Positions 16,830 through 25,123 of a stretch of DNA of 64,000 nucleotides are shown in pieces; position 1 is the first letter of the stretch; each line of letters begins with the position of its first letter. The DNA comes from Caldalkalibacillus mannanilyticus JCM 10596 (GTDB lineage: Bacteria; Bacillota; Bacilli; Caldalkalibacillales; JCM-10596). The stretch lies in contig NZ_BAMO01000028.1 in the NCBI RefSeq assembly GCF_000615945.1, forward strand, positions 1 to 64,000. The letters are read 5' to 3'. Under the pieces are notes generated by a model that ran no database searches, had not been told where the DNA came from, and was given only the letters and a program-made list of their open reading frames with translations. The position numbers were made by a program, and so were the translations under genes.

Positions 16830-16924
16830 ACCATTGCTTACTCTATTCTTTTTTTCAGTGTTGAAGGAAACAAAAAAAGCCCCTTCAACAATAACTCTCG
16901 TATTGCTGTTAGGCGCCATTGCCT
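16826..16924 (-). promoter_or_regulatory. Probable EutV (ANTAR) antiterminator in the eutA leader
   Basis: Two small hairpins carry hexaloops with A at position 1 and G at position 4, the pattern required by ANTAR regulators: AGGC-AATGGC-GCCT (16924-16911) and AAGC-AATGGT-GCTT (16839-16826). The second overlaps the terminator's 5' arm. Between them lies another hairpin (GTTGAAGG with CCTTCAAC, 16889-16860) that could bring the two together, and a weak one at 16887-16910. The separation of about 70 bases is longer than the usual arrangement. Confidence 0.7.
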
Positions 16925-16982
16925 TGTTTTATCCATTTGTTAATTTTCATAATACTATGTCTTTTCAGAAATGTAAACACTC

Positions 16983-17483
16983 TCATAGAAAAAATAAAAA
17001 ATTTGATTTCTTCGAATCTATATACTCCTTCATCTCCTCCAATGTATTTTGTAAGACAAGCTGACGTATCTCTTCAATTCCTTGATCCCTAAAAACCGAG
17101 GAAACCACAACAGGTCCTCTAGGTACCGTCTTCTTTACTTCCTCTATGGCTCGTTCAATATGGGCTTCCTTAGCATCTGCTTTCGTGACAACAGCAATAG
17201 GTAGTTTGGGAATACCAGTGGAGAATCCAGGAGGGAAACTAGACTTGGTACGTGTGGCATCCTGAATATATAAGACATGGGTCACCTCCAGAGACGTCGC
17301 CATGAGCGAACGATAATACATGGGGTTTTCGATATATTCTCCTGGTGTATCGACAATCCAATCCTCATACCTGAGAGATTGTGTCTTCACTGCTTCTTGC
17401 CTACGCCCTACTAAGGCGTGGGTCAGCGTCGATTTCCCCGCACCAATGGAACCAATGATCATTGCTCGGTTTCTTGTTTTCAT
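16983..17483 (-). CDS. eutP: EutP, P-loop protein of ethanolamine utilisation
   Basis: A 166-aa P-loop protein with Walker A G-S-I-G-A-G-K-S-T, D-T-P-G-E-Y (G3), T-K-A-D (G4-like) and V-V-S-S-V (G5-like), the order found in EutP/PduV. It resembles small GTPases; the Salmonella EutP has been reported to have acetate kinase activity, which would suit the PduL product acetyl phosphate. AAGGAG precedes the ATG. It follows eutS by 10 bases and is followed by the eutA leader. The C-terminal end, S-K-K-S-N-F-L-F-F-L, is unusually hydrophobic. Confidence 0.9.
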   Translation of the reverse strand: MKTRNRAMIIGSIGAGKSTLTHALVGRRQEAVKTQSLRYEDWIVDTPGEYIENPMYYRSLMATSLEVTHVLYIQDATRTKSSFPPGFSTGIPKLPIAVVTKADAKEAHIERAIEEVKKTVPRGPVVVSSVFRDQGIEEIRQLVLQNTLEEMKEYIDSKKSNFLFFL

Positions 17484-17493
17484 AAGCGACTCC

Positions 17494-17835
17494 TTACGAT
17501 TTCGTAATGCGGGCAGGAGTATACCCCAGTTGCCCCGCTAAATAATAATTAATATGCTCCATTGCCATATCTACTTCTGCCACACTCCCCACCAAAACAA
17601 GACTACCCGTAAAGCGGTCGAGAAAACCAATCGTCACATGCGCCGCCTTGGTCGCTAAATCCCCTGCAATAATAACGGTTTCACTTGGAGTCAGAGTTAA
17701 TATTCCAATGGCTCCTTCCTGCTGAATCCCCAGCTTTTCAAACATTTGAGGATCTGGGTTCGCGATCAGATGACTTAATGTCACTTGCTTTCCTGGAACA
17801 AACTCTTGAATAAAACGCTTTTTCTCCTCTGCCAT
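17494..17835 (-). CDS. eutS: EutS, microcompartment shell protein
   Basis: First gene of the operon; 113 aa with a circularly permuted BMC domain that forms bent hexamers at shell edges. The start R-F-I-Q-E-F-V-P-G-K-Q-V-T-L-S-H-L-I-A-N-P and the middle G-A-I-G-I-L-T-L-T-P-S-E-T are hallmarks of EutS/PduU. GGGAGGG precedes the ATG. Expression is likely set by the promoter at 17950-17978 and the leader hairpins just behind it. Confidence 0.94.
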   Translation of the reverse strand: MAEEKKRFIQEFVPGKQVTLSHLIANPDPQMFEKLGIQQEGAIGILTLTPSETVIIAGDLATKAAHVTIGFLDRFTGSLVLVGSVAEVDMAMEHINYYLAGQLGYTPARITKS

Positions 17836-17898
17836 TTAACAACCCTCCCACAATAAAAGCCTCATTTTCCTTAATGTTTCCTTAAAAAACGCATAAAA

Positions 17899-17931
17899 GC
17901 CCCTATCCCGTAGATAGAGGCCCCTATGCCT
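17899..17931 (-). promoter_or_regulatory. eutS leader: terminator overlapped by one ANTAR-like hairpin
   Basis: On the minus strand AGGC-ATAGGG-GCCT (17931-17918) has a hexaloop with A1 and G4. Its 3' arm forms the start of a 9-bp terminator stem, GCCTCTATC (17921-17913) with GATAGGGGC (17907-17899), followed by TTTT and later TTTTTT. Binding by EutV would prevent termination. I found no clear partner hairpin upstream within the short leader. Confidence 0.65.
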
Positions 17932-17949
17932 AGTCTATTATTTTTCGTT

Positions 17950-17978
17950 ATTATAGCACATTAAAATCGATCCTACAA
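17950..17978 (-). promoter_or_regulatory. Main eut operon promoter
   Basis: Minus strand TTGTAG (17978-17973), 17-bp spacer, TATAAT (17955-17950) with an extended TGC just before it. Start of transcription would be near 17943, about 100 bases before eutS. Confidence 0.75.
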
Positions 17979-18035
17979 AGGAAAAAATAGCCGACCCTTT
18001 GCTTGGTTTCCACTCATTGTACTTTAAAAAAAATT

Positions 18036-18940
18036 CTAGAAGCTTCGTCCGCCTCCACCATGCGTCCGACCGCTGCTAGAGGTATGGGTCGTTGAACGAG
18101 TCCCTGATGAAAATCCACCAAAGCTGCCAGATCCGCCAGATCCGCGCGAGCCACCTGACCCTGTGTTCTTAGGAATTTTTGTTTTGGTCACTCTTGTATC
18201 GTAGTGCCTATCCTCTGAGAGAGTGAGCTTAAAGCCTTGTAAATAGGTATCCCTATTCACGCTAGGCATTCCTCTGTTAAACATCGCCATCACCCCAACA
18301 GAAATAAGACCAATAATCACAGAAGCAAGGAAAAAGGTTTGGAGCCTCGTTGGCAAGTCTACCTCTTCTTTTACAGGTGTTACAGTCTGTGATCCAGATG
18401 ATGAGGGAGCTACTCGTTCTGCTGCCACGTCCTTTTCGTGCACTGTCTGTTGTCCCTCAGGCACACCATCCTGCACATATCTTTCCACTTCATTCAAGAA
18501 AGCAAAGGAACCCTCACTATAGTTCCCACTTGGTAAGTGATGATAAATTTCATCTAAGACTGCCTCAATTCTGGCCTCAGTGAAGTACTCAATGGCCTTC
18601 CCACTGGTAGAAATATGTACCTCCCGATCCTGCATGTTAATGAGGAGCAATAAACCATCATATTCCTCGCCAAATCCAAAGCCATTTTCATCATAAAAAT
18701 CATCGGCATAGTCCCTCGACGTTTTTCCAGCACTGTTATTCATCGTCACAATAACAAGGTCTAGCTGCAATGTTTCCCTTAATTCCATTATTTTATTTTG
18801 CAATTCTTCCTTTTGCGACTGTGAAAATAAATCAGCTTGATCATAGACCTCTGATTATCGGCCATGACAGAAAGAGGGACCAAAGAAAGGACCAGCATAA
18901 GAACGAAAAACAGGGCAATGTTCTTTTGTTTTAGTTTCAT
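18036..18940 (-). pseudogene. TPM-domain membrane protein, YdjH-like (one frameshift in this sequence)
   Basis: Read through one gap this is about 300 aa: a signal peptide (K-L-K-Q-K-N-I-A-L-F-F), an extracytoplasmic TPM domain (L-D-L-V-I-V-T, then Y-D-G-L-L-L-L-I-N-M), a single transmembrane helix, and a glycine/serine-rich tail ending G-G-G-G-R-S-F, the order of B. subtilis YdjH. The frame breaks near 18855, where one base is missing after D-N-Q-R; the downstream frame continues V-Y-D-Q-A-D-L-F. The ATG at 18940 overlaps the stop of the previous gene as ATGA and has AGGGAG upstream. It is the last gene of a three-gene operon; TPM proteins act in membrane stress or repair, exact role unknown. 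Confidence 0.8.
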
Positions 18941-19983
18941 AGATATAGACTCCCTATAGACCAGATCGAAAACAAAGCAAACGCTCCACCCGAAATCATA
19001 CCAAACCATGTCGCCATTCGCTTCGGACTAATCGGCAGACGACCCGCAATTTTGCCAGTCTGACCATTCATCGCAAAAATATAGGTCTTCCCCTTGTAGT
19101 TATAGGTAAACACCCATACTGGAAGCAAGGCATAAGTCGCCTTAGCCCGTTTAATATCTATCTTGGTGCTCTTAATGTGTACACTGCTATATCCGCCAAT
19201 CGTATCACGCAAGAGCGACTTGGAATAATCACGTATACGGTTTGAAACCCCACCGAATACTTCTTTGTGATCGAGATCATATTTCTCGGCATAATAGCCT
19301 GATAAGTAGGACATGGAGAAATCAATCAACTGATTATAATCATAAGGCTCTAAAATATGCATGAGCTGATCATCCATCTTTTTGGAGCCATCCGCAGGGA
19401 GTCCTCGAAAAAGAGCATTCCCCTCTCTAGCCACTCTGTAATATTTAGTTTCTGTATATTTATAATCTCCTCTTGTGTAGGAGCGAACATTCTTCCCTTC
19501 TCCTCGCATAGAGCCACGAATGTCGCAGTCGAATAACCAGAATGGAACATAAATTCCTGTCAGCTTCTCTAGCTCAGAATGTGTGGTAAACGTCTTGGAT
19601 AGAAGTGGTTTGGACTTGCACCAGGATATGAATTTTTCCGTCGCCTTTTCCTTGTCTATTTGAAAGGGGATGAGCTTTGCGGGCCGATTCGTGTCGGCTA
19701 ATCGACCCGCAATGATCGCTGGATTATGACAGTAATAACAGAAGGTCGCTGTCGTCGTTTCATCTGTGACAATCTCAGCTCCACAGCTATTACAGCTATA
19801 CATCTTCGCCTGTTGGACAAATTCCGCATCTATCTCCCTTGTCTGCGTTTCAGAACTGGCGGCAGCATTAATTTCTTCTTCAAGAAACACACTCCCACAG
19901 TAATCACAGGAAAAATCTTGTGATTCCGCCTTAAATTCAAGTCCTCCGCCACAATTCGCACACTTATAAACGATAACCGCCAA
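18937..19983 (-). CDS. Zinc-ribbon membrane protein, YdjG-like
   Basis: A 348-aa protein with two N-terminal zinc ribbons: C-A-N-C...C-D-Y-C (residues about 8-29) and C-N-S-C...C-Y-Y-C (about 63-85). A large soluble domain follows (W-L-F-D-C-D, F-R-G-L-P-A-D-G-S-K-K-M) and one or two hydrophobic segments end the protein (F-G-M-I-S-G-G-A-F-A-L-F-S-I-W). The start is TTG at 19983 with GGGGTG 7 bases upstream. Order and architecture match the ydjG-ydjH pair of B. subtilis, an operon tied to PspA membrane-stress response. It overlaps the TPM gene by 4 bases. Confidence 0.82.
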   Translation of the reverse strand: MAVIVYKCANCGGGLEFKAESQDFSCDYCGSVFLEEEINAAASSETQTREIDAEFVQQAKMYSCNSCGAEIVTDETTTATFCYYCHNPAIIAGRLADTNRPAKLIPFQIDKEKATEKFISWCKSKPLLSKTFTTHSELEKLTGIYVPFWLFDCDIRGSMRGEGKNVRSYTRGDYKYTETKYYRVAREGNALFRGLPADGSKKMDDQLMHILEPYDYNQLIDFSMSYLSGYYAEKYDLDHKEVFGGVSNRIRDYSKSLLRDTIGGYSSVHIKSTKIDIKRAKATYALLPVWVFTYNYKGKTYIFAMNGQTGKIAGRLPISPKRMATWFGMISGGAFALFSIWSIGSLYL

Positions 19984-20002
19984 GTTGATTCACCCCGTTA
20001 TG

Positions 20003-21328
20003 TTAAGATTTGACGATATCGTCTTCGTTGAATGGATCTCCACACTCTGGACAGAATTTCATCACCTTGCTTGGAACAAATCCACACTTATCGCACTTAT
20101 AGTTCACTGGCTCGGGCTTCTTGCTCCCACATTCTCCGCAAAAATTCCCTTTATTCTCTTGACCGCATTCGCAGGTCCATTCAGTTGATTGCGGTTTAGG
20201 TGCCCCACATTCCGAACAAAAGCGTCCTGTGTTGCTCTTTCCGCAGCTACATATCCAGCTGTCTTCAGCAGGAGCTCCTGCATTTGAAGCTCCTGCTCCT
20301 GAAAGCCCTGCTTGCTGCGCTCTTTGCTGTTCCATCTGGAGTCGGTTCGTTTCGGATGCCGATCCCATGAAGTTACCAGCACCCTGCATTCCCATACCAA
20401 TTCCCATAAAGCCCTGCATCGCACCACCTGTATTCGAACCAGCAGCCTCCATCCCTCTTGCTACGGCTCCTTGGACGTAACCTTCTCTTAGTGAAGCATC
20501 CTGAAGCATGGCCCCTTGGTTTCTCAGATTAATCATTTTCAGCGATTCATCGTCATAGGAAATGCTTCCTAAACCAACAGCCTGCACCTGCATTCCACGT
20601 GTTTGGCTCCAATTCTCGTCCAAAACAGTAGACATATATTTGGCTAATTCCATCCCTTTAGAAGTTACATGAGAAATTCGAATCCCATCCAATGACATCT
20701 GATTGATTGCCGCTTGCAAGGCCGTCATAAACTCAGCCAAGTACTGGGCATTAATTTCACTGATTTCAACATGGGCTTTATTTCTTGGAATCGCCTCTGC
20801 AAAAAATTTAAGTGGGTCTACTATTTTAATTGAATACGTTCCATGAGCTCTTAAAAATAATTCAGCATTATAAAAGTTATCAAAATAGTTGATAGGATTA
20901 CGAGTTCCGAACTTAATCCCTTTGATTTCCTGTAAATTGATAAAAAACACTTTTTGTACTTTCGATGGCACACCACCAAATTTAATCCGTTGAAATGTTT
21001 CCTTGATGGATTCAGCAAATTCACCATTAAACATGGAAGGCATAGCTAAATCATCAACCTTGTAGTAGCCTTCTTCCATCGTATAGTCGACAATTCTTCC
21101 TCCATCTACTAGGAGCATACATTGATTAGGGTACACATGAATGACAGAACCATTGGATACGGTTGTATCTGTTCCTTTGAAGTTTACATTCCGAGCATCC
21201 TTAGGTCTTACCTTCACCCCTGGTGTCATAACTGTTGTATCACTCATCGATTGTGGCTCAAGGACTTCTAACCACTGATCGGCTAAGCCTCCCCCAATCG
21301 CACCTGTTACCGCTTTAACAATTCCCAT
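20003..21328 (-). CDS. SPFH-domain protein with C-terminal zinc ribbons, YdjI-like
   Basis: A 441-aa protein. Residues 1-300 are a YdjI/virion-core-like SPFH domain (W-L-E-V-L-E-P, then S-V-I-H-V-Y-P-N-Q-C-M-L-L-V-D-G-G-R-I-V-D), followed by a Gly/Met/Gln-rich linker. Three zinc ribbons close it: C-S-C-G...C-S-E-C-G, C-E-C-G...C-G-E-C-G, and C-D-K-C-G...C-P-E-C-G. B. subtilis YdjI is about 320 aa and recruits PspA to the membrane; this one is longer because of the extra ribbons. GGAGGGG precedes the ATG. It heads the three-gene operon. No PspA gene is adjacent. Confidence 0.82.
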   Translation of the reverse strand: MGIVKAVTGAIGGGLADQWLEVLEPQSMSDTTVMTPGVKVRPKDARNVNFKGTDTTVSNGSVIHVYPNQCMLLVDGGRIVDYTMEEGYYKVDDLAMPSMFNGEFAESIKETFQRIKFGGVPSKVQKVFFINLQEIKGIKFGTRNPINYFDNFYNAELFLRAHGTYSIKIVDPLKFFAEAIPRNKAHVEISEINAQYLAEFMTALQAAINQMSLDGIRISHVTSKGMELAKYMSTVLDENWSQTRGMQVQAVGLGSISYDDESLKMINLRNQGAMLQDASLREGYVQGAVARGMEAAGSNTGGAMQGFMGIGMGMQGAGNFMGSASETNRLQMEQQRAQQAGLSGAGASNAGAPAEDSWICSCGKSNTGRFCSECGAPKPQSTEWTCECGQENKGNFCGECGSKKPEPVNYKCDKCGFVPSKVMKFCPECGDPFNEDDIVKS

Positions 21329-21385
21329 ATTTCCCCTCCGAAGTTATAGTTAAAATGGAACTTTCGACAAATTCTTACTAATTCC

Positions 21386-21414
21386 ATGATAAAGCAAGAC
21401 TCAACTCTGTACAA
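21386..21414 (-). promoter_or_regulatory. Possible promoter of the ydjI-like operon
   Basis: Minus strand TTGTAC (21414-21409), 17-bp spacer, TATCAT (21391-21386). No clear alternative-sigma (sigma-W) promoter was recognised. The remaining bases to 21633 hold no gene. Confidence 0.4.
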
Positions 21415-21633
21415 CAACTAATTAAGGACAATTCTAGAAGAGTTTAGCCAAATGCAAAAGGGTGATACAACTCCCTTACATCCACATTACATATTATTAC
21501 ATTAAAAAAAACATTCCTGTAACCTTATGTTAATATTTGTCTGCTAGACTAGCTGTAGAGGAACCTCTCCGCTCCATACATCTTACTCATTTTTGCACAC
21601 GTTTTAATTATTATTGATGAGAGGAGTTTAAGC

Positions 21634-22929
21634 ATGAAACGAAACACCTTCTATAGCTTCCCTGCACATGCAGCATACAGTGCTTTTGATTCCAGCTCCA
21701 CCGAACAATCTCCCCTTCTTGTCTTTCCCGTCATCAGCGACATTCATATTAAAGCAAACGATACGGCCAATCTAGAGAAGTTTACCATGACACTCGATCA
21801 ACTAAATGAGGTAGCTCCTAGCCAAGATGCCTTTGCCATGGTCGGAGATTTAACAGACTTAGGCACGGAAAGGGAATATAATCAATTGATGTCTGCCTAT
21901 CTAGACAGAAAGCAGCCTCAAGCCATATCCCTTATGGCGATCGGTAACCATGACTACTGGAGCAGTTTAACCGCTCACATCGCCCAAAGACGATTTATTG
22001 AAAAAACAGGAATGGAGGGCATCTATTATCATACGGTGATTAAGGGCTATCATTTTATTGTTCTGGGTACAGAGGATCGGCTAAAGGAAGGAAGATTTAG
22101 TGTCACACAGATAGAGTGGCTGGCAGAACAATTACGAGCGGCAACAGAAGATGATTGGACTAAACCTATCTTTGTCTTTCATCATCAGCCCATCAAAGGA
22201 ACCATCTATGGCAGCGAGTGCGGTTTTTGTGCCAATCGAGACCTTTTTTACAATACCTTAAAGGAATATCCTCAGGTTATTTCTTTCTCTGGACACACCC
22301 ATTACCCACTAGATGATCCAAGGATTATTCATCAAAAGGATTTTACCTCTATAGGGACTTCTAGTGGATCTTATATGTGGCTAAATGATGGGAGAATACA
22401 AGGGGAGGTTCCTGAAGGAGCGGATATTCTTAACCAAGCACTTGTAGTAGAGGTATACAGTAACAAGGTCCTCATTAAGCGTCGAGATATTCATGCCAAC
22501 GCGTGGACGGGGGACCCTTTCGAAATCCACTCCCCTGCAAACAAGAAACTGTTTACTTATACGGAAGATAAAGATCACATCCCTCCTTTCTTTCCTTCGA
22601 ATGCCATGCTCTCTATCCTTTCAGAGTCGTCTACTACTACAAGCTTAGCGATCATGTTTACTCAGGCTATCGATAATCTGCTTGTCCATACATATCAAAT
22701 CCGTGTTAAAAACATCATGACTGGCTCGGTCAGTCAGCCACTTCTCGCCTTCTCAGAATTCTACAAAGACCCTATGCCCAATCCTTTAATATTGACTATT
22801 GAAGGACTACACCCTGATACACTGTATGAAATTGAAGTACATGCTCTTGATTCATATGGCAATATGAGTACTAATTCATTAAAGGTGATGGGAAAAACAC
22901 GAAGCGAACAGCTTGTGGGCAGCCCTTAA
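21634..22929 (+). CDS. Calcineurin-like metallophosphoesterase with C-terminal fibronectin-like domain
   Basis: A 431-aa dinuclear metal phosphoesterase. The family motifs are complete and in order: I-S-D-I-H-I (D-x-H), M-V-G-D-L-T-D (G-D-x-x-D), I-G-N-H-D-Y-W (G-N-H-D), V-F-H-H-Q-P and S-G-H-T-H-Y (G-H-x-H). After about residue 310 a second beta-rich domain resembles a fibronectin type III module (L-H-P-D-T-L-Y-E-I-E-V-H-A-L-D). There is no obvious signal peptide, so it is probably cytoplasmic unless exported by another route. The substrate cannot be read from sequence. GAGAGGAG precedes the ATG; it is a single-gene unit ended by a terminator. Confidence 0.9.
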   Translation: MKRNTFYSFPAHAAYSAFDSSSTEQSPLLVFPVISDIHIKANDTANLEKFTMTLDQLNEVAPSQDAFAMVGDLTDLGTEREYNQLMSAYLDRKQPQAISLMAIGNHDYWSSLTAHIAQRRFIEKTGMEGIYYHTVIKGYHFIVLGTEDRLKEGRFSVTQIEWLAEQLRAATEDDWTKPIFVFHHQPIKGTIYGSECGFCANRDLFYNTLKEYPQVISFSGHTHYPLDDPRIIHQKDFTSIGTSSGSYMWLNDGRIQGEVPEGADILNQALVVEVYSNKVLIKRRDIHANAWTGDPFEIHSPANKKLFTYTEDKDHIPPFFPSNAMLSILSESSTTTSLAIMFTQAIDNLLVHTYQIRVKNIMTGSVSQPLLAFSEFYKDPMPNPLILTIEGLHPDTLYEIEVHALDSYGNMSTNSLKVMGKTRSEQLVGSP

Positions 22930-22985
22930 CTGATTCACGTCTAGGTGGGGAATGGTTGGTGTAATATGAGCAAATGTCGAGCCAG

Positions 22986-23026
22986 AAAAAAAGAATGAGG
23001 TGCTTCACTAGCACTCATTCTTTTTA
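22986..23026. terminator. Terminator between the phosphoesterase and the methyltransferase
   Basis: AAAAAGAATGAG(g)TGC pairs with GCACTCATTCTTTTT; it has T-rich sides on both strands and can end transcription in both directions. Confidence 0.85.
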
Positions 23027-23175
23027 TCCTGTTCATATCTTTTTTAATTTAACAAACTTGAGGATGGACATAGGTTTCATTTCCAGTGCGATTAAAATAC
23101 GTTGTCACCACTTCATCAGGAATGTTTCTCCAATCCCCCCCTTGCGGTACGTTTTTGATCATCTCAATATCCAAA

Positions 23176-24939
23176 TCACTCAGGGTTCTTTTCCAGCTTC
23201 TCCATATACTCAGCCAAAAGCTTCTGAACCGTACGTTCATGAAAAGCAAGGAACAGGACCCTGCTTATATAGCTTATAGGCTTCTGTAGTTCAGTGAGAA
23301 TATGAAGCACTTCATCGACATCACAACGAAATAATCTAAACACTTCTGCATCAATCGCCGCCAGATGTGGGGCATCGAAGGTTGATACATACCTCTCAAC
23401 CTCCTCCTGTATATGAAGATAGCTGGTACGAAAGGTATGCGGATCAGGTAATGGAATCTCCAGCAGCTCATAGTTATTCACATGATTATTACTGCTCGTC
23501 ATTTTAAATCTCCAATCAACGAAGGAAGAATTCATATATCCTAGCAGAGCATCTAAAGCCATGGTATCCTTTTCAACGGTCATAAAATTACACGAATTGG
23601 CTAGGATATGATTCGGTTTCACTTTGGAAAAACTAATTCTCTTCCTCTTTTTCATATTAACGATTTGCTGACAAGCGATTCTTTCCCTTGTAAATAGCTT
23701 CGATTTCTGCGGACTCTTCTTCACAAACTCGTCTACAAGAACCCATTCTTTCTGCGTATCTCCTTTTATCGTATAATCCGACCCTAGAATATTTCCTCTA
23801 ATCAATGGGAGACTGTTCTCTCTCTTTTTCTGATCGTCGACAATAAATGGTTTTCCTAAGGTAAGATCCAATTCTCCTCGTAACACCTGTACCTCTTGAT
23901 ATTTTTCTAGATGCTGGTGATGCAGAGTCTTTTCTAAAATGGATTTTTCTATCGGTAGCAACGGAATAATGGAGTTGGAGGTGGTTAATCTCGTAATTAA
24001 ATCAACAGGAGTTGTAATATACTCTGGATCAATAAAATCATCCATATTCGAAACCTGATGCAAAAACTTCACATCTACTGTCTGACCGACCACTTCAAGC
24101 AATAAATAGCATAAGCTTTGTGTACTGTCTTGAAAGAAATCATTATTTTCTTGAAACGTAATCACCTCTAGTAGGCTATGCCGTTCAAGTATTCTATTTC
24201 TTAGTTTCTGGCACTGTAAGTCCATTAAGATATTATAAGGAATCAGTACCCCTACGATAGCTTGGGCTTTCTGATCTGTATATTCCTCTAAAATCGACTC
24301 CGTAAATAGCTTGTACAGATTTAATGTACCTTCGATCGAGTATGTGAACTGGCTCTCTGTTCTCAATCTGGTAGTGATTTGATGAAAGACTTGTTTTGCC
24401 GTTTCAAATTGAGAACTATGCTGAAATTGCTGTTTTTCGGCTTTTAATTTTTTATATGGTGGATTGGTGAGGATGATATCAAAGGATTCCTTCAGCTTAA
24501 AGTACTCCTTGACCTCTTCAAAATCAATCCATTCCACATCCGCTTCATTGACTCTATAAATCAAACCGTGTGACCAAATATTTCTCTCTACCTTCTTGAT
24601 ATCTATGTCTAAATCGAACATAGAACAAAACGAAGCAAGTAAATCAGCATACGTCTGAAGTGCCTCTTGATCAAAATCAGCAACATACACATGACTCAGC
24701 TGTTCTACTACTTTTTCCTTCCAGTTTGCTTTATACTCTTTTTCAAAGAGCTTCTGGCTTTCTATTAAATAGGCAAAGGTAAAGATTCCGATCCCATTAC
24801 AGGGTTCAAAGAATTTGGCGCGGCTCAGCTTTTCCATTCCGTGCAGCTCTACATATTTTTGTATCGTTTGGCTAGCTAATTTCTGGGCTAGGTAAATATC
24901 CGTATAGTAAATCCCGTTATCTTTCCGATCATGAATCAT
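23176..24939 (-). CDS. N6-adenine DNA methyltransferase (type II/IIG-like)
   Basis: A 587-aa protein with the S-adenosylmethionine pocket F-E-P-C-N-G-I-G-I-F (motif I) and catalytic N-P-P-Y in D-I-I-L-T-N-P-P-Y-K (motif IV), which mark gamma-type m6A methyltransferases. The N-terminal N-G-I-Y-Y-T-D (motif X) precedes motif I, and the C-terminal half (L-R-G-E-L-D-L onward, with N-S-S-F-V-D-W-R-F near the end) looks like a target-recognition region, as in Alw26I/Eco31I-type enzymes. No nuclease motif (PD-ExK) is evident. The ATG overlaps the stop of a 54-codon ORF as ATGA. The partner nuclease is not seen nearby, so it may be a solitary methyltransferase. Confidence 0.85.
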   Translation of the reverse strand: MIHDRKDNGIYYTDIYLAQKLASQTIQKYVELHGMEKLSRAKFFEPCNGIGIFTFAYLIESQKLFEKEYKANWKEKVVEQLSHVYVADFDQEALQTYADLLASFCSMFDLDIDIKKVERNIWSHGLIYRVNEADVEWIDFEEVKEYFKLKESFDIILTNPPYKKLKAEKQQFQHSSQFETAKQVFHQITTRLRTESQFTYSIEGTLNLYKLFTESILEEYTDQKAQAIVGVLIPYNILMDLQCQKLRNRILERHSLLEVITFQENNDFFQDSTQSLCYLLLEVVGQTVDVKFLHQVSNMDDFIDPEYITTPVDLITRLTTSNSIIPLLPIEKSILEKTLHHQHLEKYQEVQVLRGELDLTLGKPFIVDDQKKRENSLPLIRGNILGSDYTIKGDTQKEWVLVDEFVKKSPQKSKLFTRERIACQQIVNMKKRKRISFSKVKPNHILANSCNFMTVEKDTMALDALLGYMNSSFVDWRFKMTSSNNHVNNYELLEIPLPDPHTFRTSYLHIQEEVERYVSTFDAPHLAAIDAEVFRLFRCDVDEVLHILTELQKPISYISRVLFLAFHERTVQKLLAEYMEKLEKNPE

Positions 24940-25100
24940 GGTCGATAGGCATTATTTCCACTACATTCTTTCGATTTCTGATACTTTGCGGAAGTTTCAG
25001 CCAGGGTTTCTAGAAATAATGTGGCTGATTTTCTATAATCCATTGTAGAATCTTTGTGACTGATATTTTTGCTTTGTAATTTCTCCAATGATGTAGACAT
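24936..25100 (-). CDS. Small ORF (54 aa) coupled to the DNA methyltransferase
   Basis: This small frame has an excellent ribosome site (GGGGGAG) and ends by a 4-base ATGA overlap with the methyltransferase start. The product is polar, with K-L-Q-S-K-N-I-S-H-K-D-S-T and a helix A-T-L-F-L-E-T-L-A-E-T-S-A-K-Y. I do not recognise it. It could be a real small partner protein, or the N-terminus of the methyltransferase separated by an indel like those elsewhere in this sequence. It starts 24 bases after the MMPL gene stop. Confidence 0.55.
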   Translation of the reverse strand: MSTSLEKLQSKNISHKDSTMDYRKSATLFLETLAETSAKYQKSKECSGNNAYRP

Positions 25101-25123
25101 TTATCTCCCCCATGTCTTCATTA

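Noticed and set aside
15249-17064. Plus-strand frames across eutA, eutB and eutP
   Set aside because: Antisense shadows without start signals; the minus-strand genes explain the sequence fully.
3828-18040. Cobalamin riboswitch controlling the B12-dependent eut genes
   Set aside because: I looked for the B12-box-like GCCACTG context in the leaders and gaps of the operon on both strands and saw none; the only GCCACTG noticed (62689-62695) is part of a terminator.
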